Assembly: GCA_030762895.1 (NCBI GenBank)
Contig: CM061063.1
Location: 100,710,210-100,774,209 of the forward strand
DNA: 64,000 nt
From: Sophora flavescens
Taxonomy: Eukaryota; Streptophyta; Magnoliopsida; Fabales; Fabaceae
Direction of reading: 5' to 3'
Numbering within the stretch: position 1 is the first letter of the stretch; each line of letters begins with the position of its first letter. Below the pieces are notes generated by a model. The model was given only the letters and a program-made list of their open reading frames with translations, ran no database searches and was not told where the DNA came from. Positions 1-10,102 of the stretch are shown here, piece after piece. The translations under genes were made by a program, and so were the position numbers.

Positions 1-59
1 AAGTAATGTTTTATTAAGCAGTTAGAATTCCTTAGAAAGCCTCAAAAGGTCATGGGGGG

Positions 60-465
60 TGTAACACCTGGGTGCCGACGAGGGCGGGGAGTGGTCGCCG
101 GTGCAAGAAGGCACGGACAAGGAGCAGCTCCTGGCAGGCTTCTAGGAGGAGGGACACATGAATGAACCGATTGCACACCCGAATGAGGGGGACCCTGAGA
201 CTGTGTAGGTATGGGACTATACAGTTGAGGAAGGCTTATATGAATTGATTGGTACTACCTATACTAACAAGATGCATCTTCTTTTCGGAAGCCCATCACT
301 TAAGAACTCCACAGTTAAGCGTGCTTGACTTGGAGCAATTTTGGGATGGGTGACCTCCTGGGAAGTTTTCCCGGGAAGCGTGTGGGTGAGGACAAAGCAC
401 GCTGAAAGACCTGTGTTGGTTTGTGGGGACAGTCGTCAATCCATAGAGCAGCCAAGGATGTTACA
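60..465 (+). repeat. Cassandra 5' LTR (406 bases)
   Basis: Full-length LTR with TG...CA ends. Its 3' half holds the 5S-like segment. It is 58 bases longer than its partner because the partner has lost the 5S core. Confidence 0.92.
283..385 (+). promoter_or_regulatory. 5S rRNA-like segment with internal Pol III promoter
   Basis: This stretch resembles plant 5S rRNA from its middle towards its 3' end. An A-box-like AAGCGTGCTTG lies at 317-327 and an intermediate element/C-box block GATGGGTGACCTCCTGGGAA at 345-364. In 5S genes these form the internal control region read by TFIIIA and Pol III. The 5' third of 5S is diverged here, so this is LTR-resident 5S homology and not a functional 5S gene. 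The A box and C box look close to the plant 5S consensus, so Pol III transcription from this LTR is plausible. Confidence 0.85.
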
Positions 466-467
466 AA

Positions 468-480
468 TGGTATCAGAGAG
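468..480 (+). other. Cassandra primer-binding site
   Basis: TGGTATCAGAG follows the 5' LTR after two bases. It matches the initiator tRNA-Met primer site used by many plant LTR elements and fixes the element's orientation as plus. Confidence 0.85.
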
Positions 481-536
481 ACACATCTCCCAGTACGGTG
501 TGGTTCGGGGACGAACCAAGCGGAAGCTGGTGGGCA

Positions 537-884
537 TGTAACACCTGGGTGCCGACGAGGGCGGGGAGTGGTCGCCGGTGCAAGAAGGCACGGACAAGGA
601 GCGGCTCCTGGCATGCTTCTAGGCGGAGGGACACATGAATGAACCGATTACACACCCGAATGAGAGGGACCCTGAGACTGTGTAGGTATGGGACTATACA
701 GTTGAGGAAGGCTTATATGAATTGATTAGTACTACCTATACTAACAAGATGCATCTTCTTTTCGGAAGCCCGTCACTTAAGAAGTTTTCCCGGGAAGCGT
801 GTGAGTGAGGACAAAGCATGCTGAAAGACCTGTGTTGGTTTGTGGGGACATTCGTCAATCCATAGAGCAGCCAAGGATGTTACA
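537..884 (+). repeat. Cassandra 3' LTR with the 5S core deleted (348 bases)
   Basis: It matches the 5' LTR except for a 58-base deletion. The sequence runs straight from CACTTAAGAA into GTTTTCCCGGG near position 780. This removes the A box, intermediate element and C box of the 5S-like segment. GAA-type microhomology at the junction suggests a simple deletion. Confidence 0.9.
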
Positions 885-1295
885 GGGGGCAAGATGGTTC
901 CCCGACGAAGGGCAAGGAAGAAAGGAATGAATATCAAGGATCAACCATTGGGATGATTATCATCAAGGGTGTTTACCTTCAGAAAACAAAAGTGCAAGAT
1001 ATCTCTCCCTGAAAAGATGGGCCTTGTTTTAGTTCATCCTCAAGATTGACTGTGATCGACGCTTTTAAGGGGTCAAGGATCCAATAATGAAAAGAAATAG
1101 CAAAGAAGAATTTTTTTCAATAGTATCTCTTGCATCGTACAAAAGTATAATAAAGGTTTTCATCATCAGCGTTCATTGTGTGTTGAATTGAAAGATAGTT
1201 ATTTGAGTTTTCATCAATCATGAAAACCATCTCATACATTGTCATTCCATCAATGAGTAAAACCAGCACTCATGCATTGCATTTGTCTATCTGGC
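885..1295 (+). other. E0 3' noncoding DNA upstream of the tandem repeats
   Basis: No open frame or recognisable domain. It continues from 1-59 across the Cassandra insertion: the uninterrupted text would read through GGGGG into GCAAGATGG. I see nothing else in it. Confidence 0.5.
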
Positions 1296-2100
1296 CTCAT
1301 AAGCGAGCTTCTGACGGGCAATCCACCCCATAAGCTCCTTTATCTTTTTGTTCCGAGCTTCTAACGGGTAATCCACTCCGTAAGCTCTTTTATCTTTCTG
1401 TTTGAGCTTCTAACGGGCAATCCACCCCGTAAACTCTTTTATGTTTTCTGTTCGAGCTTTTGACGGGCAATCCACCCCATAAGCTCTCTTATCTTGCAGT
1501 CCGAGCTTCCGATGGGCAATCCACTCCGTGAGCTCACTTTTATCTTTCTGTTCGAGCTTTTGACGGGCAATCCACCCGTTGAGCTCATTTTATCTCTCTG
1601 TTCGAGCTTCTGACGGGCAATCCACCCCGTAAGATCTTTTATGTTTCTGTTCGAGCTTCTGACGGGGAATCCACCCCGTAAGATCTTTTATGTTTCTGAA
1701 AGCTATTTTATCTTTCTGTTTGAGCTTCTGACGGGTAATCCACCCTGTAAGCTCTTTTATCTTGCAGTCTGAGCTTCTGACAGGCAATCCACCCCGTGAG
1801 CTCACTTTTATCTTTCTGTTCGAGCTTTTGACGGGAAATCCACCTCGTGAGCTCATTTTATCTTTTTGTTCGAGTTTCTGACGGGCAATCCACCCCGTAA
1901 GCTCTTTTGTGTTTCTGTTCGAGCTTCTGACGGGCAATCCACCCCGTAAGTTATTTTATCTTTCAGTTCGGGCTTCTAACGGGCAATCCACCGCATAAGC
2001 TCTTTATCATTGTTTTTAAGCTTAGCAGGCAATCCACCCTGCAAGCTTTTCATGTGTAGACCATAGTGGGCAATCCATCCCACTGGTTCTTTATAGGAAT
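1295..2100 (+). repeat. Tandem repeat array, unit about 49 bases, about 16 copies
   Basis: Each unit carries the core GACGGGCAATCCACCCCG followed by TAAGCTC, a T-rich TTTTATCTTTCTG and GAGCTTC. I count about 16 copies of the GGCAATCCA-type core between about 1316 and 2075, with a few divergent or shortened units (around 1665-1735) and degenerate final copies. The array lies between the element's coding part (off window) and its 3' LTR. Hypervariable tandem arrays at this position are known in Ogre/Tat elements and can seed satellite DNA. Confidence 0.9.
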
Positions 2101-2244
2101 TCGCTTTGTAGTCACGGGTCCTTTTGCTTGCCTACGTATCCCGGCCAAAATTGGAGTTCATGTCTTTACTCGTTTCTTATAACGATAATAGGTTAATTAC
2201 GGTTACACCTACTATCTAATAAGAAACAAGTAAAGAGGGGCAGC

Positions 2245-4499
2245 TGTGAATGCCTAATTTTGTCCGGGTATTTTTTCTCTTAATTAATATTTTTGAAAAC
2301 AAAAAATAAATAAATAAAAATAAAAAATGCAAAAAAACTAAAAAATGTTTTTTGTTTTTTATCCATTATAGAATTAGATGTAGCCCAATTTTATTCTTTT
2401 TGTTACAAGCCCATGATCCAAACCCAAATAAAAATAATAAAAATAAATAAATAAATAATAATTAAAAATTGAAAAATTAGAAGAGAGACGTTGGTTTTTG
2501 CCTCTGATGCTTTTTCCCATCCTTGCTTTGTCCTCTTCCATTTGAGGTAAACCAGCTTTCTCTTTTATTTCCCTTATTTTTTTTTCATTAACTTTTTTCC
2601 AGAAAGAGGGGGACAACATCCCTGCCATTGCACCTGCCAGGCAGAGTAGTGGGAGCACCACACCATGGCACCACAATCTGTCCATTTTTCGTCCTCCCCC
2701 TTTCAGAGCAAATAACAGATTTTTGTTTTCTTCCTCATCCTATATATACACGTTATAATTCAGGGGGAGGGGGGGTTTTCTTGATTTATCAGCAGAACGC
2801 AGAAAATCAGAGTGTGTGAAAATATGGGTTTAGAGGGAGGATTCAATGCTTTTGCTCAAAACTATAATTACAGTTCCTTCCTCTATTACTCAGTCATCCT
2901 CTGAGTTTTTCTTCACCAATTTACATAATCTTCATTCCTTCCTTCCATTATTTTCTTCTTACCGTCCCCTTATCATCTCATCCTCTCACAAAAACAAAAT
3001 AAGTAAAAAAAATCAGAAAACAAAAAACAAAAAAAGAAGAAGAGAACAATCAGAAAAAATAAGAAGCAGAGGAAAGCCTCACCTCGGACCTTCGTCATCA
3101 TCACCGTGACCCAGCTCTACCACACTACAGTACCTCCGCCATCCTCGTCGTGTCCCAGCTCCGTCACACTACAGTATCTCCGCCTCGCGTCGTTGCTCGC
3201 CTCAGACATCGCCGCTTCACTACACGACCGCTGCTCCGCCATATCAAGTCACAGACCCGCACCAGACCCGCGATCTCAGCCTCAGATCGCCATAACCTAC
3301 ACCAGACCCACGAGATCCGCTCGTCCTTGCCGTTCGCATCCTCGCCGCTCGCTATCTGTCACGTCTCTAGCGTCTCCATCTCGCCATCCGCAAGCCACCA
3401 CCATCGCTAGCACCATCCACCGTGCAAGCCGCCGCGGTCGACGTCCACCCTTGCCTCCATCGCGCCGCCTCTCCTCCACACACGCCTCTGTCGGGCCCCT
3501 TCGTCCCTCCCTCTCGTTGATAACAATGGAGGCTCAATGCTCTCCTTTTTATTTTCTTTGTTATTCTTCAGACTTCATGTTATTACTTGTTAGGTTATTA
3601 AGTTTTGATGGTTTGGGCTTACGATTGCAGCCCAATTGAGTTTTTTTTTATCATGTCGTTTTTTTAATTATTATTAGAAGTTGGGCCAAAGCTAGAATAG
3701 AACAAAAAAAAATACAAGAATGGAAAAAAGTTCTCTTAAAAAGATTTTAATTCCTTTTTTTTAAAAGAAAAAAAAACTTTTCAAAAATCAAAAATTCAAG
3801 AAGATCCTTTATAAAAATATATATAAAAAACAAACAAATCAAAAATTCAAAAAAAAATCAAACATTTTCAAAAATTAAAACCAATCAACCAATCAAGATT
3901 TTTAAAAGAACTACGTGGTTTTGAGTTTCCCATCGCACCCGGGAATACGTAGGAGCAAGATAAATCATCTTGTCAAGCCAAAACTAAATTTTCCTTTTTT
4001 TGTGTCTCTTTTTATGTTAAAATAATTAATAAAAATAATCAAAGTTTTCTATTTTTAGGGATGCTCTATGGACACAGTGCCATGTTCAGTCCCTTAGATC
4101 TGAGGTTGCCCTGTGGACTCATGTGCCATGTTCAACCTCATTTAGTTTTTATAAACAATAAATTTAAAAATGTAAAAATCAATAAAAATTTAAAATATTA
4201 AAAATTAAAAATAATTCTTTCTTGTAAATAATTTTTGGGGTAAAATAAATATTTAAAAAGTTACTAAAATTTTTGCACAAATAACTTGAGGTACCGTGTT
4301 TTTAAACGGGCGGTGTAGGGTGCTAACACCTTCCCTACACGTAACCGACTCCCGTACTCACATCATCTCTCTCTTTTTTTTAGACCAGTTTACCTTTAAA
4401 TAATTGGATTTTCTAAGATTTTCCCAATAAAAAATTTTAGTGGCGACTCCTCTGTTTTATTTTCTCTTTTCGCGGCTCCCGGACGAGACGATCGCGACA
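2245..4499 (+). repeat. E0 3' LTR (about 2.25 kb)
   Basis: It opens with TGTGAATGCC after the purine tract AAAGAGGGGCAGC and ends ATCGCGACA at 4499, where an Athila RT frame begins. A TATA-like CTATATATA lies at about 2739-2747. A C-rich block (about 3060-3530) follows as probable transcribed leader, then AT-rich DNA and the conserved-looking terminal block from about 4280. Long frames in the C-rich block are compositional and are not called as genes. Confidence 0.75.
2739..2750 (+). promoter_or_regulatory. TATA-like box of E0 LTR
   Basis: CTATATATACAC stands about 500 bases into the LTR, just upstream of purine-rich and then pyrimidine-rich leader sequence. The position fits the U3/R boundary of a long plant LTR. 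Confidence 0.5.
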
Positions 4500-7023
4500 G
4501 CGGTTGTTACAAATGATAAGAACGAACTCATTCCCTCAAGGACCGTTTCCTGATGGAGGGTGTGTATTGACTATAGAAGGTTGAATGAGACTACAAGAAA
4601 ATATCATTTTCCCTTACCTTTCATTGATAAAATGCTAGAGAGGTTGGAGGACCATGCCTTTTATTGCTTCCTTGATGGATACTCTGGGTATAACCAAATT
4701 TTGGTTGACCCGAAGGACCAAGAGAAGACCGCCTTCACTTGTCCTTATGGAGTCTATGCATACCGAAGGATGCCATTCAGGTTGTGTAATGCACCCGCCA
4801 CTTTTCAAAGGTGCATGCTTTCCATATTCTCTGATATGACTGAAAAATTAATTGAGGTATTTATGGATGATTTTTCTGTATTTGGTAATTCCTTTGATAA
4901 TTGTTTGAAAAATCTTACATGTGTTTTGAAAATATGCCAAGAAACTAACCTTGTTCTAAATTGGGAAAAATGTCATTTCATGGTTAGGGAAGGTATAGTT
5001 CTTGGTCGTAAGGTTTCATCTAGGGGGACATAAGTTGATAAAGCTAAAATTGAAGTAATTGAAAAACTTCCCCCTCCCATGAACGTGAAAGGTGTTAGAA
5101 GATTCTTAGGTCATGTGGGTTTCTATAGGAGATTTATAAAAGACTTTTCAAAGATTGTGAAACCTTTGTGCAAACTTTTGGTAGTTGACACTCCTTTTGT
5201 GTTTGATGAGGATTGCATGCATGCTTTCCAAGTTTTGAAGGAAAATCTCACCACCGCACCGGTCATTGCACCTCTGGATGGGAATTTGCTGTTTGAATTG
5301 ATGTGTGATACAAGTGACTATGCGGTGGGGGGCCATTTTGGGTCAAAGGAAAAATAAAATGTTGCGTGTCATTTACTATGCTAGTCGTGTGTTGAATGAT
5401 GCTCAATTGAACTATACCACGACTGAAAAAGAATTGATTGCTGTAATTTTTGCATTTGACAAGTTTAGGTCTTACTTGATTGGCTCTAAAACTATTGTGT
5501 GAACTGACCATTCCGCTTTGAAGTATCTCATGACTAAACAGGATGCCAAGCCAAGGCTCATTAGGTGGATACTATTTCTCCAAGAATTTGATTTTGATAT
5601 CAAGGACAAGAAAGGAGTGGAGAATAAGGTAGCTGACCATTTGTCTAGGCTTCCACAAGCGGATGTTGAAGCAAAAGATGAATTTCCAATTCAAGAGGAA
5701 TTTCCGGATGAGAGGTTGTTGATGGTGCAAGTGGCACCTTGGTTTGCGGATATTGCAAATTACAAAGCCGCCAACAAGATTCCGAAGGACTTCAATGCAC
5801 AACAAAGGAAGAAGCTCATCCATGATGCTAAACACTACATATGGGATGAGCCATACCTTTTCAAAAGAGGTTTGGATGGAATTCTTAGAAGATGTGTTCC
5901 GGAAGAGGAGATTAATGAGATATTGATCCATTGCCACAATTCACCTTATGGAGGACACTTTGGTGGTGAAAGGACCGCCATAAAAGTCTTGCAAAGTGGT
6001 TTCTTTTGCCCCACCATTTTCAAAGACTCGAGGGCTTGGGTAATGAAGTGTTGACAAGTGTCAAAGAATCGGAAATATATCCAAGAGAAATTATATGCCT
6101 CTGAAGGGTATTTTAGAGGTGGAGCTCTTCGATGTGTGGGGGATCGATTTCATGGGTCCTTTTCCATCATCCTATAACAACAAGTACATTTTGATTGCGG
6201 TTGACTATGTGAGTAAATGGGTAGAAACTGTCCCAACTGTGAAAGATGATGCAAAAGTGGTGGTTGGTTTTGTGAGGAAGAACATTTTTACCCGGTTTGG
6301 AACCCCTGGAGCCATTATTAGTGATGGGGGTACTCATTTTTTCAACAAGGAGTTCAATGAGGTGCTTGCCAAGTTTGGAGTCACCCATAAAGTTGCCACA
6401 TCATACCACCCACAAACGAGTGGGCAAGTGGAGTTGTCTAACCGGGAATTGAAGAGGATCTTAAAACAGTGAATAATGCAAGAAAAGATTGGGCAAAGAA
6501 GTTGGATGATGCACTTTGGGCCTACCGGACTGCATATAAGACACCTATTGGTATGTCACCTTATCAATTAGTGTTTGGAAAATCATGTCACCTTCTGGTA
6601 GAGCTCCAACATAGTGCTTTTTGGGCGGTGAAAGCTTTGAACTTTGATATGAAGTCGTCCATGGATGGGAGACTATTGCAACTAAATGAGTTGGATGAAT
6701 TCCTGCTCTTGGCTTATGAAAGTGCAAGGATTTACAAGGAGAGAACAAAGTTTTGGCATGATAAGTATATTCTTCCCAAGCATTTTGAAGAAGGCCAATC
6801 AGTTTTGCTCTTTAATTCGTGCTTAAGGCTATTTTTGGGCAAGTTGAGATCAAGATGGTCGGGACCATTCCATGTCAAGTCAGTTTCTCCATTTAGTGCG
6901 GTTGAATTGGAGGACCCATTATACGGAAGAACTTTCACTGTTAATGGGCAAAGGCTCAAGCACTACCTTGGAGGAGACTTTGATCGTCAAACATTCTCCA
7001 TCCCTCTCAAAACACCATCGTAG
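4500..7023 (+). pseudogene. pol: E1 Athila pol: RT, RNase H and integrase, broken
   Basis: The frame enters inside reverse transcriptase: VVTNDKNELIPSRTVS is followed by a TGA where glycine is expected, then CIDYRRLN. RT continues with FMDDFSVF (about 4861-4884), the F-x-D-D catalytic motif. RNase H follows with YASRVLNDAQLNY and HLSRLP (about 5370-5660). Integrase shows its core WGIDFMGPF (about 6137), ISDGGTHF (about 6318) and HPQTSGQVE (about 6408), giving the D, D and E positions. The frame ends at 7023 in QRLKHYLGG. In-frame stops or frame changes lie near 4550, 5030, 5350, 5500, 6053 and 6470. The product would have copied and inserted the element. The family assignment is firm. Confidence 0.92.
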
Positions 7024-8939
7024 AAAACAAGACGTTAAGCTAGGGACGTTAAACAAGCACTTGCTGGGAGGAAACCCATGCTTTCTACTCTTCTTTTGTA
7101 GTTTATTATGTTTGTTTGCTGTTTTGCTAAGTTAGATTGCATAATATAACATGTTTTTCTTGCTTTGTGTTTTATCTTGTCAATGTGAGTTGAACATGCA
7201 TTTTGTGTTCATAAGGTAGTTTGGTTTGAGTTTAGGTTGGTTATCAAGTGCATGGTGTATATAGTTTGAATTATGCAGCTGTGCTGGTTTTTAATGTCAA
7301 TTGCCCTTGTTGGTTGGTTGTTGAATCGGAATTGTGAACAAATGATCTCATCCTTGAATCATCTCTATGTGTTTGGATAGGTTGAATAGTTTTTTTAGAG
7401 GTGAGATGTGCAATTTTTAGAAGCATTATGGGCTAAAATGGTTGCTCTATGCACATCAGAAAAACTGCACTTTTGCTGCATAATTATGCAGAAAACTGGG
7501 CTTTTCACGCTCAGCGTAGAAATTTCACGCTCAGTGTAGAACAGAACTGCATCAGGGTTCTCTCTGCCTCCTCCACGCTCAGCGTGGGTGATTTTAATAT
7601 ATATAAAAAAACTTAAAAAAATGAAAATTGAAAAACAAAAACAAAAACCCTAATTTATTTTGTTTTACCTCTGATCTTCTTCTTTTCACCGTAACACTCA
7701 CTTTCTTTTTCTTCCCTTCTCCCTCACCCACACACACTTCTTCTTCCTCCCCCTTCACACACCGCCACTCTTCACTTCGCACCACCCACAGCACCACCGC
7801 GAGCCATCACGCACCGCCATTAACACAGCACCGCATCTCCATCTCCCTTTCTCCCTGTGTGCGTCGAGTTAGCACATCGCCCTACACCCTCACGTCTGTC
7901 CATCGCGAGCCACCACGCACCGCCGCGTCCTTGTTCGCTCGCCACTACTCAGCCCCTAAATTACTCAGTTTCCTCTTCCCTTCTGCATTTCCTTCCTCCA
8001 TCTGGTACCCTTTCACCCTTTTGCTCTTTGTTTATTTAATTTTTTTTTAAAAAAAGAGAAAATAAATTGTTCTTGTTTATTCACATCATGTTATGCATGT
8101 TATAGTGAGGGGTTTGCATTCAGAAGTCTGGGTTGAGTGCTGTACTGAATTTTTATGCCTTGGGGTGGTTGTTTATGCTTTAATCTGTAGGTAAGGGTGT
8201 TTGCGATTTGAAAGGACGTGTTCTGTTCTGAATGGGGGTAAATTGATGGATTGGGGGCTAGATTTCCAGAACCTTGAATTAATTTGGAAAATTTGTGTCT
8301 ATTCATGATTGTGGAGACCTATGTCAGATTGGGGTCACATGAGTAAAGGGTAAATGGATAAGTGTGGTTGTGATATCTTGTTCAATGAGTTCTTCAAATT
8401 CACATTGCAATATTTAACTTTAACCTTGCATTTCTGATTGAGATTTAACTATGGAGTGTTGTTGGAACTTAATTAATTTTTGCTGTGTACATGCCCCATT
8501 GTGAATTTTTGCCATGTGCACACGGTCCAGTTTTCACATTCACACAGAATTGAGTTTATGTGCTTTATTGCCTAATTGGGCTTCAACTCTGCAATTGTTT
8601 GAAACTCTTTATGTGTGAAGCGGCTTAAATTTTTTTTTTAAATGCACTTTGTCCTTCACTGTTTGAACTATCTTGTGTGATTGCAATGTTTTTTTTTTTG
8701 TTGTGAAAATTGGACCTGTGTGCTTTCATTGTTTAAATTGGGGAGGGAACTCATATGATGTGGGACTTAAATTGATTCTCTAATATCCTACCTATGAAGC
8801 TTTACTGTGTTGTTTTTGAATATAATTTTGACCTGATTGTGCTCCTTTCTGCACGATGTCTTGCTCTATCTGTTGCTTGCCCATGTACTTAAATATCTAT
8901 TCTTTGGTGTTACTCGGATTTTCTGATTTTCAAGTACAC
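7024..8939 (+). other. E1 inter-ORF region
   Basis: Directly after pol is the GGGACGTTAAACAAGC / GGGAGGAAACCCATGC block usual after Athila pol. The rest has no credible protein. It includes the promoter-like block at 7506-7660 and a pyrimidine-rich leader-like stretch (7660-8050), then T-rich DNA ending in a splice-acceptor-like TTTTCAAG just before the ORF2 start codon. Long frames in 7628-8050 reflect CT-rich composition. Confidence 0.55.
7506..7652 (+). promoter_or_regulatory. Internal promoter-like block upstream of ORF2
   Basis: Three copies of the palindromic motif CACGCTCAGCGT(G) lie at about 7506, 7526 and 7574. They are followed by a TATA-like TATATATAAAA (about 7598-7608) and AAACCCTAA (about 7645), a motif common in plant 5' regions, then a CT-rich leader. 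E1's own LTR has the same order: CACGCTCAGCGT motifs at 39658-39740, then TATTTAAA at 39758. The match suggests a second promoter for ORF2. Promoter activity is inferred. Confidence 0.5.
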
Positions 8940-10102
8940 ATGCCACCCAAAATGCAAACTAGAGGTGGAAAAAGGAAGAAGTCTGCTGCCTTGTCCTCCC
9001 AAGACTATGTTAAATTCCAATCAGCTGAGCATGAGAAGCGGTTTGAGAACATCAAGCAGAGGAGGTTTGTTCCGGAAAGGGTGCTCCCAATGAATATTTG
9101 AGTACCCTATGATCCGAGAGCAATTGTTGGCACGTGGGTGGGAGCACTTAGCCACCTTTCCACGGGTTGCCTACCAGGAGATTGTTCGAGAGTTTTATGC
9201 TAATGCCTATGCTCCTGAAGGCATAGAACAATAGTATAAAATTTTGGTGCGGGGTGCAGAGGTGGATTTCTCTGATGATGCTATTAACAGATTCTCTAGC
9301 ACCGTACCTGGCTGGTAGGGAGATGATCATTACACTAGATTTTTGAAAGTTCGGACTGATCTACAGGAGATGTTGAGATCCCTATGTAGACCTGGAGCTC
9401 GTTAGACCTTGGATATAAAGGCCCAATTGCAGAAATTGAATCGCACCTATTTGAAGATGGTCCCCAAGATCTGGGCTACATTTGTCTATTCCAACATCTT
9501 CCTATGCAGTAACTTCTCAGATGTATCCGTCCCTCGGGCTAAATTGATCCACACTATCATGACTGGAGGGATGGTGAACATTGGCAATCTCATCTCCCAA
9601 TCTATTCAGAAAGTTTCAAATAGAATAAAGAAGATGGGTTTTGCTCATCCTTATCTGACCACTCAACTTTGCATGGCAGCCGGAGTCCCCACAGATGGAG
9701 AGCTACCCCTAGTTCAGCAGTTGCAGACCATTGATATAGCTTACATTCGCTCACACTGTTTGGTGAATGATGAAGCCTCAGTAAGGCCAGGTAGATCGGC
9801 TCCTTCCACTCGCAATCTATCCATGCCTCAACGCTTGTCCCGAATAGATCATACTTTGGATAAATTTAAGCATAACTTGGAGGCTGGGCATCGCGAGAGG
9901 GTAGATGATGATGGCTATGATGAGGGAGTTGGGTAGAGCACATACAGTTGGACCGTCGACTCCGGTACATTTCTTGACGGAGGAGGAGGTCAGAGAGCAT
10001 GTTGATTGGCGGGACTTTTCTGACTTTGAGGATGGCGAAGCTGACATTCCTGTGGATGATGGAGATTATAGAGCATATGATGAGGAGGAGGATGACTCCT
10101 AG
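8940..10102 (+). pseudogene. Athila-type ORF2 (env-position plant transposon protein), broken
   Basis: The frame starts with MPPKMQTRGGKRKKSAAL and continues with FENIKQRRFVPERV, the opening typical of the second ORF of Athila-type elements. A one-base shift near 9095 moves the frame into EYPMIREQLLARGWEHL and REFYANAYAPEG. Later, LIHTIMTGGMVNIGNLI and a GFAHPYLTTQLCMAAGVP block match the conserved part of this plant transposon protein family. The C-terminus is acidic and broken near 9935. Stops lie near 9231, 9316 and 9403. Function is unknown: it occupies the env position but shows no evident signal peptide or fusion motif in what can be read. Confidence 0.85.

Larger units (their letters stand above)
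60..884 (+). mobile_element. Cassandra TRIM with 5S rRNA-derived LTRs
   Basis: A complete small non-coding LTR element. Two LTRs (60-465 and 537-884) open with TGTAACACC and end with GATGTTACA, and only 71 bases separate them. Directly after the left LTR is TGGTATCAGAG (468-478), complementary to the 3' end of initiator tRNA-Met. The 5-base duplication GGGGG (55-59 and 885-889) flanks it. The LTR contains a clear 5S rRNA-like stretch, which defines the Cassandra family. The element has no coding capacity and would depend on other elements for replication. It sits inside the 3' noncoding DNA of E0. Confidence 0.93.
1..4499 (+). mobile_element. Ogre/Tat-type Ty3 LTR retrotransposon E0, 3' part only
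   Basis: This is the 3' end of a large LTR element that continues past the left edge. In order it shows 3' noncoding DNA (1-59 and 885-2244, split by a Cassandra insertion), a tandem-repeat array, a purine tract (about 2231-2244) and a 2.25-kb LTR ending in ATCGCGACA at 4499. The noncoding tandem repeats, the LTR opening TGTGAATGCC and the LTR end TCGCGACA fit the Ogre/Tat lineage. No coding domain of the element is in view, so the lineage call rests on layout and terminal motifs. At 4500 the sequence switches without a gap into an open Athila RT frame, so E0 was inserted into that RT gene. The likely duplicated target is GCGGT (4500-4504), but its partner is outside the window. Confidence 0.7.

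Noticed and set aside
283..385. A functional 5S rRNA gene
   Set aside because: Only part of 5S is conserved, it lies inside an LTR pair with a primer site and target duplication, and there is no T-run terminator at the expected place. It is a Cassandra LTR.
1590..1937. Minus-strand 115-codon ORF
   Set aside because: It is a translation of the 49-base tandem repeats; no start context or homology.
3106..3639. 177-codon Ser/Arg/Pro-rich ORF in the E0 LTR
   Set aside because: Composition of a C-rich leader; overlapping long frames exist in the same stretch and no domain is recognisable.
7628..8050. 140-codon ORF upstream of Athila ORF2
   Set aside because: Driven by a CT-rich leader; low-complexity Ser/Thr/Pro/Phe text with no conserved motif.
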